Shown: one piece after another, positions 36,101-46,641 of the stretch
Position numbering within the stretch: the first letter of the stretch is position 1
How the letters are laid out: each line of letters starts with the position of its first letter
Origin: Gigantopelta aegis
Lineage: Eukaryota; Mollusca; Gastropoda; Neomphalida; Peltospiridae
DNA: 64,000 bases
Reading direction: 5' to 3'
NCBI RefSeq assembly: GCF_016097555.1
Contig: NC_054706.1
Span: forward strand, 52,053,590-52,117,589
Notes under the pieces: generated by a model
What the model was told of the DNA's origin: nothing
What the model saw: the letters and a program-made list of their open reading frames with translations, nothing else
Database searches by the model: none
Position numbers and translations under genes: made by a program

Positions 36101-39100
36101 GTGATTAGGTACATGTAATTCACTAAACTCTTTTGATGTGATCTTTCAGTAATGTTTTGTTGTATTTATTGATTGTAATAAATGATATATTTTTTATAAA
36201 TGTCTTATAATCACCAAGGCATTTTTTATTTTTTTTACTATTATATTGAGTTCAAAATTCAAAATGGCCGACTTTCGGAATAAAAATTACCAACTTCTGC
36301 AAATGTGTACAACGAACTACTGTTATAACGAACCAATGAAGCTGGTCCCTTGCAGTTCGTTATAAGCGTACTTTACTGTAGTTCAAAAATTACAGCTGTT
36401 ACAATTTACTGGACAGATGAAACAATACTTCATGACAAAAGTCCTGTCTTATATGTCCATCTAATGGCAAGTGTGGAAGTATATACTGCTCTATCACTGA
36501 CTCAGGGAGATGACATTTGATACATTGCTACCTTCAGTGATAAAGTTACAATCCTTAATAAACAATCTTCACACTTAAGTAAAACAAATAATAAAAAATT
36601 ACCTTTTCTATCAAAAAAGCACTAATACTACGGGCTGGCTGGTCAGAAGACAATTCTGTTTTAGTGTACACAACCAACACATCTGCATCGGGTCCATTTG
36701 TAATCCAGAACTTGTTGCCATTTAATACATAATGATCTCCTAAAAATTTAAAAATAAAGAAAATTAAGCTATATCACATTGTACGTTTAAAAACAATTTC
36801 TTTTGGATGGCATTTATTTCAATTTCAATCATCAGAGGCATACAAATCATATTATCATGTATCGATTTTGTTCACCAAAACTTAACTCATCATTCTGACA
36901 GTGAACTTTATATTTTGATGTATACATACTGTACTGAAAAATAAAATAGTTATATGGCAGAAAAACGTCTTGGACTACAGCTAACATTTTTCTTGTATTA
37001 CTAAATAAAATATTTTCAGTTTCAGAGTCTTGGCAACGGTTTTCAAAATGACATACTTAATGATTCATACCCTTTTTCTCTGCCTTCAGTTTCATGGACA
37101 CAACATCAGAACCAGCATTAGCTTCACTCATTGCTAAAGCACCAATATGTTCTCCACTAATAAGCTGATAAAAAATAAAAAAATATTCACATTATCATTT
37201 TCCATATCTCATATACATCATATATGTGTGTATATATATTCATAAATTTCAGTGTTTAAAAAGCATTTTAATTAACCGTAGATAAAAAGGAAAAAAAGGA
37301 AATGGGTTTACTTTATTAGTTTTGTTCAGGACATTTTAATGGGTGAAAGTCGGAATGAGAAATACAACATCTAACTTTTATGGCCTAAGAAAAGATGTTT
37401 TATTGATGCAAGTTTCCAACTGTCAGTACTCAATTAAAACAAGTTATATATTACATGTATACATGTGTGTGTATATTTTTTCTTTCTGTATACAGAAGAA
37501 TGCAACTGATGTATTAATATGACCTCAGAATATTTAATAAAACATTTGCTTTAAACATCCCTAACAATAAATGTTTTGCTGTCTGGTCAGACCCACGCCA
37601 CTAACAACTTGCCGGTAGTATGGAAGTACAGTAGGTGGTTTTAAGCAGGGCTTTAGATTGCATCAAAGTCAAGGTGATTAATGTTGTGCCCAAAATATAT
37701 ATGCCCAAAATAATTACACCCAAATTAAGTACAAACATGCTGACCTCAAAATATTTCACCTCAAAACCACTGAAATATTAAGTTTAATTAGATTAAAATA
37801 ACTTGAAATGCATTTCTGAATATTGACAACTCTACAGCAGCTGTTAATGACAGTACTAAACTAAAACAACCTTCCTGCGCTCAGAAAAGACAAAAGTCCC
37901 TATTGTGTTGGATTTTTCGTTAGTATCATATTTCCATACACGCTGATATTTTGTTGTATTTTCTTATACATTTTTTGTTGACTCTGTGTACTGGCCAACC
38001 ATCTTCTCTTGGTAGTATTTAGAGGCTTAAAAGGTTGGCTAATACACAGCTATATATGGTAAAGCTGATGGGAAATGACAACAATGTGGCCATAAGAGAC
38101 AAACACCTGGGCCCATACTTATAAACCATTTAGAGTCACTCAAATCACTGATGATATTACACACATGCAATTTGTGTGACATTGTCATGATGTTAAAGTA
38201 TCAAACTTCAGAGTTTTATAAGCACCAGGCCTGTCACAGTTTGAGAGAACAGGACTAGGAGGTGGACAGTGAAAGAAGTGGAAAGTTAGGTGGAACTGCC
38301 AGTTTGGGAAAACTAAAATGAGATTCAACAGTGAGAAAGGAAAGTGGGCAGTGTAATTTAAAAAACAAAAACAATATTTTGCTGCAAAAAATGGAGCCAG
38401 ACCTTAGGAAGGTATTTTTCTTTCTGTTTCTCGTTCCCATTTCTGACGATCTGGTTGACACACAGGTTGGAATGAGCCCCGTAACTAAGGGCGATTGCCG
38501 CACTGGCCCTCGACATCTCTTCCATCACTAGCACATGGTCCAGGTACGCCATCTCTGATCCACCATATTTACCTAGCAATAGAGATTAAACAGTATCCAA
38601 CTTAGTTATAAAAATAACACAAATACAGGTATATAGGCCTACAGGAAAACAGCTGAAGAACAATCCATTATGCTTCAAGGTCCAGCAATCCATTATGCTT
38701 CAAGGTCGGACTATGGACTAGTTCTGGATGCAAAGAAAATTTGGTCAAATTAGCTTCTGAACTTCAAAAATTGCAGAAACCCAGTTATTTTCTAACAAAG
38801 TATCAACTATTACACACATGTAATTAACTATAATAAACTAGATATTTTAATTTCATAAAGCATCAAAAGATATTTAAGCTGTCATTCGCTGAATTGTCAA
38901 AGTTGAATATTAGCAAAAATAAAATGTCCACTGAATTCATGAAACAATAATAAAGTTGTATTAAATTACTAATTTTATTTGTTTAGTTTCACCGTTTATT
39001 AATAAAACATTGAAGTACATGTTTTATATGTATGTTTAAATGTTTATCTACAGAACACACCTATCCTAATGACAGTAACATTTATTTTGACTGAAATATT

Positions 39101-42100
39101 TGTTTTTAAAATTCAATTACCAAGTCAAACATGACGATGATTTTTTCAAACTGTTCAGTATGCAATTTTGTTTTTAGTTTGCAAAATGATTTGGAGGTGG
39201 TGGGGCATTTTTTGCTGTTGATTTTTTGGGGTCTTTTGTTGGGGGGGGGGGTTGGAAGGGGTAATATTACATGTATTAATCATTCTTACTTGGTGCCGTA
39301 ATACCATGGAAACCCATTTCACCACATTTTTTCCAAAATTCCTGAAAAAAATGGGAAAAAAGGACAATTTGTAATCCATTAAACCAAGACATAACTTAAC
39401 ATGCGTATACATGTACTTATTTTTTCAATCGCTCTAAAACAAATTACAAAAGTTTTTGGTGGATATCACTTAAAGGTAGAGTAAACTCAAACAAGAGATT
39501 TATGTGTTGGAAGATGCATACCCGGACCACCAACACATACTGACACTTTAACAAATGAAAAATGCGTAATTTTAGAGTTAATAAAAAACCATGATTATTC
39601 ATGCTAACTGGGGGCAGCCATTTTGTTTTGTTTTTGTGACGTTCGGTGCTATAGCTTGGGGCGAAGTGGCATCAGCTCCATCCATCTGCTCTATGCACAG
39701 TGTAAACAAACACTCTAATTTACGACAAGGCGCTTCGCTTTCATCAATCTGACTTGTAAAACAACATAAATGACTTGATAGTATATTAAACTATTTAACT
39801 AAATATATTTCAATTTGCATCAATAGAACGAAATGGAGTTATAGTATTTTTCTTTTTTTTTAAATCCGAAGAAAAAAATGCATATTATTAAGCCTATCGG
39901 TATGCTACGTTCGAGCAAAAACGACCATTCACTATACCCAAGTGATAATTTTCTTTTCTTTGGGACTACGTAATTGGTCAGTTTTGTGATTTTAGATGGG
40001 AAAGTCTACTTAATCAAGGGTTTTACAGAATTACTTACAATAATAAAGAAAGAAAGAAATGTTTTATTTAATGACGCACTCAACACATTTTATTTACGGT
40101 TATATGGCGTCAGACATATGGTTAAGGACCACACAGATTTTGAGAGGAAACCCGCTGTCGCCACTACATGGGCTACTCTTTCCAATTAGCAGCAAGTGAT
40201 CTTTTATTTGCGCTTCTCACAGGCAGGATAGCACAAACCATGGCCTTTGTTGAACCAGTTATGGATCACTGGTCTGTGTAAGTGGTTTACACCTACCCAT
40301 TGAGCCTTGCGGAGCACTCACTCAGGTTTTGGAGTCGGTATCTGGATTAAAAATCCCATGCCTCGACTGGGATCCGAACCCAGTACCTACCAGCCTGTTG
40401 ACCGATGGCCTAACCACGACACCACCGAGGCCGGTCTACAGTAATAAAGCAAGACAGCTGATCGATTACGATTTTTTAGTGTGTCTAGACACAGTGTCTG
40501 GGTACCGTCTAAATATACACCTGCCAATCAGGAACCACAGGCACAGGCCACGGAAAGAAAATACCAATTAACTAAGAAAACATATCAATTATCATTTCAG
40601 TACGTGGGCTAATTTATGTACAAACCATAATACAGTTATTTCAACACTTTGACAATGGTGGTTTATTTTGTATTAAAAGTAATATATAATTGTTGCTGGC
40701 TTACTGGGATGACTATTATTACAGAATATTGCAATGCATCCGCAAAAATCAGGGATGTTTTGTTTCTTCAGTTCGAAGACTAATTCCTGACGTGACACAT
40801 TAGGTATTACGTAACCACCAGCTCGCCAGAGGGCGTATTCACTGGGATGGTACAAAATGGCTGCGCCCATTATATATAATAGCCGTTACATTTAACCTTT
40901 TTATTAATTAACTATACGATTATACTTGTTGATATTAAGCAATAATATGCAATATATATCGTTGAATATGCATACCAGGTCAAATGCCCTGATTGTCCCC
41001 TCCTTTAAGGATTTATCCAGGAATTTTTGCCATGGTCCCATGTTTGATGAGATTCGGAAAAGTAGCGTGTGAGTATATCCTACTTGGGATATATATTTTT
41101 TAGTTCACTGAATGATCTTAATATGCAATACACCACTGGTAAATTAATTTATTACAAGAGACATACTTAAATATATATAATATAAATAAATATTGAGAAT
41201 TTTTATTACATAAATTTGGAATGTTCAGTTCCACTTTCTTTTGGGAAGGGGACTATGTTCGGATCCACGGAACGCCTAGATAAATCCATGTCACTAGCAC
41301 TTTCGTCAGTTAAGATATCTGAGAGTAGAGTAGATTTAAATTTAGACACTAAATTATACACAGTGAAAGTCCTCTAAACCGGACACTCTCGGGACCAAGT
41401 AAAAAGTCTGGTTTAAAGAGATATCTGGTTTAGAGAGGTTCTCTTCTCTTTAAAAGAGACCATGAAAAAATTTCCAGTTTACAGAGGATCCGGTTTTGAG
41501 AGGTTTCACTGTACATTTACACGTATGTACACTGTATAATGCTGGTAAAAGACAGTCTGTCGACACAACTATGACTGCAGTCCTCGAAATTCGTGGCGGC
41601 AATCGGCAATGCTGTCGCAAAAGCTATCGCAAAATTGATTTGCGACAGCATTTCAAGTTCTCCTCAATTAATATAAAGTGGTTTATTCCGGTATAGAAGC
41701 GTACTGAAGTAAAGATGAGATGTCATCTTTTAGCATATTATTACTGCAGTGGATCATAGATGAATAATTTTGACAGTATTAATCTTTTCTTTAAAATTGC
41801 CGCCATAATTTATTTGCGACGGCAAAAAAATGCTGTAGCAGACTTGTCCAAATTTCAAGCGCTGTGACTGGACACTTGTAACATATAATTTACCAAATAC
41901 TGTGCAAAAACAAGTTACATCGGCCAATTCTACTAAAATTAAGACATCTACAGACTGAGATTGACTTGTAAACTGGCCACTGTCATCCACTATGTCAATT
42001 CATTTGTAATTTGTTTCAACAATCATTGCAAGATTAGTTAAATTTTGCTCAGGAAGAATTAATTCAGTGCATGTAAACTGAAGCTTTTGACACAAACCCT

Positions 42101-45100
42101 TCGTTCTTTGAAATCATCGGTCTTGTCAATTTCTGCTGCCTTTGGAGCCAGCTCTTTCTGGACAAACTGAAATACACTCCGTCTCAGCTGGAAAATAAAT
42201 CAGACAACATGTTTGAAAATTCATAATCATTGTTACACTGAAAACTAATTATAAAGCCACATGATTCAGAACAGCTTACTTTCATAAATGGTTCTATACT
42301 CAATCATAAATTTGTTATTAATTTGTCATATCGTAGCATCAACCCAACATTTTTAGAATACATAAGATGATTATATAAATAAGTAATTGTAATAACAACT
42401 AACTGCATGCTCTAGTCATCATCTTATAAAGGGACAGTCCTGAGTTTGCTACAATTTTTAAGATGTTATCGACTAACAGACTTTTTAACAACTGTAATTA
42501 CATATCAGATATATTTTTCTGCATAACATATTAGTAGCTGTATATTAAACATGTTTCTGATCGTTCTTATATTTCTACTAGGTTCAATTTCATTTTATTT
42601 CCTAAAAAAAAATGTTTTTGTAAAATACAAAATTATTTCAAGACAAAATCCAGTTTGGGCTTCTTACAAATATTAATATGACCAGAAACAGATTAAATAT
42701 ACAGACACTGATATTTTAAACAGGAAAATATATTTAATGTGTATTTTTAGACATTAAAAAACAATTTCATTAGTCGAAAACATCTTACAATGCAGGAAAC
42801 TCAGGACAGTCCCTTAACATTGTTTACACGTTTAATAAATGTGTATTCCTTTGCTAAAACCGGCCTCGGTGGCGTCGTGATAGGCCATCGGTCTACAGGG
42901 TGTATACTACCAAATCAAATCCCATAGACGACAATAGTAACATATGTGGCTAAAACTCCTACCTGCAACGTATCAATCGACATAAACGCCACGGATATAA
43001 ATACTACCACCCCTCACCCTTAAAGTGAATCACAAAAAAGTGGGTGTCAAGCTGCTTATTTCTGAGATAACGGGTAGCGTCTATGACTACCCTAGTTCCG
43101 CACAAAATTTGAGTACTTTTTTTTACAGGTACCCCATACATGTTCCAAGCACAAGGCTACTTGACACAGTGGTACTAGATGAAATAAAATTGCATACATT
43201 TTTAGCCCAGATGAAACTAATTTTTTTTACAACCAACACACTCACATTTATAACCAATCACAGGACTTGTGGTGTTCACTTCTCTATCAAAAGTTCGGTG
43301 CACCTCGAACTTTGACCCAGCCGGAAGTTATTTGGTTTAGTACTACCTACAGGCTGGTAGGTACTGGGTTCGGATCCCAGTCGAGGCATGGGATTTTTAA
43401 TCCAGATACCGACTCCAAACCCTGAGTGAGTGCTCCGCAAGGCTCAGTGGGTAGGTGTAAACCACTTGGACCAACCAGTGATCCATAACTGGTTCAACAA
43501 AGGCCATGGTTTGTGCTATCCTGCCTGTGGGAAGCGCAAATAAAAGATCCCTTGCTGCTAATCGGAAGAGTAGCCCATGTAGTGGCGACAGCGGGTTTCC
43601 TCTCAAAAATCTGTGTGGTCCTTAACCATATGTCTGATGCCATATAACCATAAATAAAATGTGTTGAGTGCGTCGTTAAATAGAACATTTCTTTCTTTTC
43701 CTTTGCTAAGAAACATGAATAACATTGTAGATCAAAGTATTGATACAATTGACTGATGATTTCAGTATGCAAGTGTTCATGGATTATAGGTTGTGCCAAA
43801 AAGAAGTGTGCAATATGAACAATGCTCATTTTAGGGTGGGATGCTTCCTTTGAACAGGGTTCAAATTTCACCAAGGTACCGTCAGCAATTGCTGTAGTTG
43901 CCCTGCTTAATTGCTATTATGCTCCAAAAATATTAAGGCGTAGATGGCAAGAAAAATGCTGTGGTGCCTAATTACCTCATTTGCCCTTGCCCTTCCCATA
44001 CATTCCATGCTGTATATATGTATCCTTCCTTGTCCCATAGCATTGTTTTACTGGTCATGTCAAATAAAAAGTAAATTTTTTTAGACCTATATTTCTTGGA
44101 AGTTTTGGTTTAAAATTTATTTGCGCTACAACTTCTGTCAACAATAACCCAGGTGGCTACACTGCAGGAGACCACATCATGGACGTACTGGTCAGTATGT
44201 GTGATCATGTGACCATGGAACAAGGTCAAACCCCTCCTTACCTGCTCAAAGTGAACTTTTTTCAATATATTATACTGGGGAGAATGACTCGACCCACCCA
44301 TCCTACCAACACCCCTTGAAGAAGGTTCCGACTTTAAAGCCTTTTTTGTGCTACATCAAACCCATTACTGGTGGTTGTTGAAAAGTAACTTCCTTTTTTA
44401 AAAAATATAATAATATTTGTTGTTTTTCTAAAACCAGCATTTTATTATTTAGCAATGACACAAAATGTAACATGATGCTTGCTTGTTGACACATGAAGTG
44501 TCAGGTCGGTTATACTTGGATCTAAAACAAAATGTGCTAAAATGCCCATAAAAAATAACGTTATTTACATTGATTATAATACTATTATTTCAAGTGGATG
44601 CTATTCATTACTATACTGTACAGGTACATGTAGGTATAAAGTTTAAACACAACCGTCTATCACATTTCTACTTTTATTAAACAGCATCCATATCCAAAGG
44701 CCATGGTATATGCTATCCTGTTTATATAAAAGATCCCTTGAGCACTGCTAATTGAAAAAAGAGTAGTCCATGAAGTGGCGACAACAGGTTCCCTCCCTCA
44801 ATATCTGTGTTGAGCGCGTTGTTAAATAACACATTTCCCTCTTCCTTCTTTCCGTATCCAACAAATTGCATAGGCTAGAGTCCAATGCCATAAGGTGAAA
44901 TCATTTTTGTCCAAGAAACTTGATAGAAAATAAGTTGCCTTTATGCCTCTCTTTTGAAGGAAAAGTTTGCCTTGGTGCCCCTCCAACTTGCCTTGGTGCC
45001 CTAATTTTTGTTATTAAACCGAAGGCAACACTTGCTGTGACCCCCCCCCCCCCCCCCCCCCCCAATTGAAATTTGACCCCTGTTTGTACCTTGACAAAGA

Positions 45101-46562
45101 AATATAGATGATTGCATTTTCATAGATACAGGCCTCTGAACATTGCAAGAACGATCATTTCGTTCGCACATTGCTTGTGCAAATCTAACTTTGCATTACC
45201 AATTTTTTTGTTCCAATTTTTTTGTTCTCGCAAAATTTGGAGCACCATTTATTTGGATATAATGGGTTACACAAAAAGGAAATGGGTTAACTGGATTTAT
45301 TTCTGCGTAACCAATAAATGGGTCATGCAGATTTTCAATTCGCAGAGGCCTATAGATGCATGGAGTGCTTGTGTCAAAGCAAAACAATTCTGTGTTTTAC
45401 AAATGTATATATCAATGTATTTAATAGGTAATGAAAGTGATAAAGCAGGGTGCACAGCCACCAACTTTGAAAATAATGCCCACCCTCACATGTGTGAAGG
45501 CAAATTGATATAATATTGTCTCGGTATATATTATGGTGCAGTATGTATTTTGGCACCCTATCTTTAAATAGCAATTGTATGTCATCAAAGAAAAGCTATG
45601 ATGTCAAATACAGAAGTTTTTGTTGACAGAAGTATTTTTTATTGATAAAAATAAAGCAATGTTTATAATTTGCCAGTTTGCCATAAGTATAAACAATTTT
45701 TAAAAAATACCATGTAACAAAAAGTACAATTTTACGTAAGGCACTTTTTTAACATGCATAAACATCCCTGTATAACCAAATTCTGATCCGGAGCAGACTT
45801 CTGGCTATCCAGAGCTCAGCCCCGGGACAGATTATATTGGGTCAGGATTAAACGGCATTCAAGTGCATATTACATCTTAAAAGAATATATATTCAGTGTT
45901 CGAAATAAGCACTTAATTGTCCATTTGTCCTGACAAGTGAAAATTATTTAGACAAGAAAAATGTGCCTCCGTGGTTGTCCAGTGGACAAGTAAAACATTT
46001 CAGTGCAGTTTCATTTTAAGCAACCACGAACATCATCCTAGTACTTGAATAAAACAATCCATTTATTTGGACAAGTAAAAATATTGGCGGACAAACAGAT
46101 TTCTAAATGTATTTGTCCAGTAGACTAGTAAAAATGTTTGCTTATTTCTATCTCTGATATTTCACATGAAATGTACAGTGGACATTGTTTTGAATAATAG
46201 TAATAATAAACAAACAAAAACCTCAAAGGGCTGTCCAATTAACACACCCCTATCAATGTAGAAATAGTGACTATATTTGCACTGTACTTAGCTATATGTG
46301 ACAATATGGTTAAAATGTATTTTAATGGTGTTATTTTTTACGTGTATTATTAATATGGAATATATGGATCATGAATAACACATTGTTTCCAGTTGTTTGG
46401 AGTTATTTTTCTTGAATATTGGTCATTCAGAAGTTATCTGGATGTTCTGCTTCAAAATATATACCGCATCAAAGAGGTTAGAATATTACAGTATACACAA
46501 GTAAACTAAAACTAAAAATCTCGCTATAGGCCTATATTGAATTTAATGTTTATATTTTAATG

Positions 46563-46641
<79 letters not shown>

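Noticed and set aside
39472..40020. MITE bounded by AAAGGTAGAGTAAACTC and GAAAGTCTACTT
   Set aside because: The ends are only weakly inverted; not enough to call.
45112..45513. 133-residue reading
   Set aside because: Starts inside a MITE (45129-45352) and has no family resemblance.
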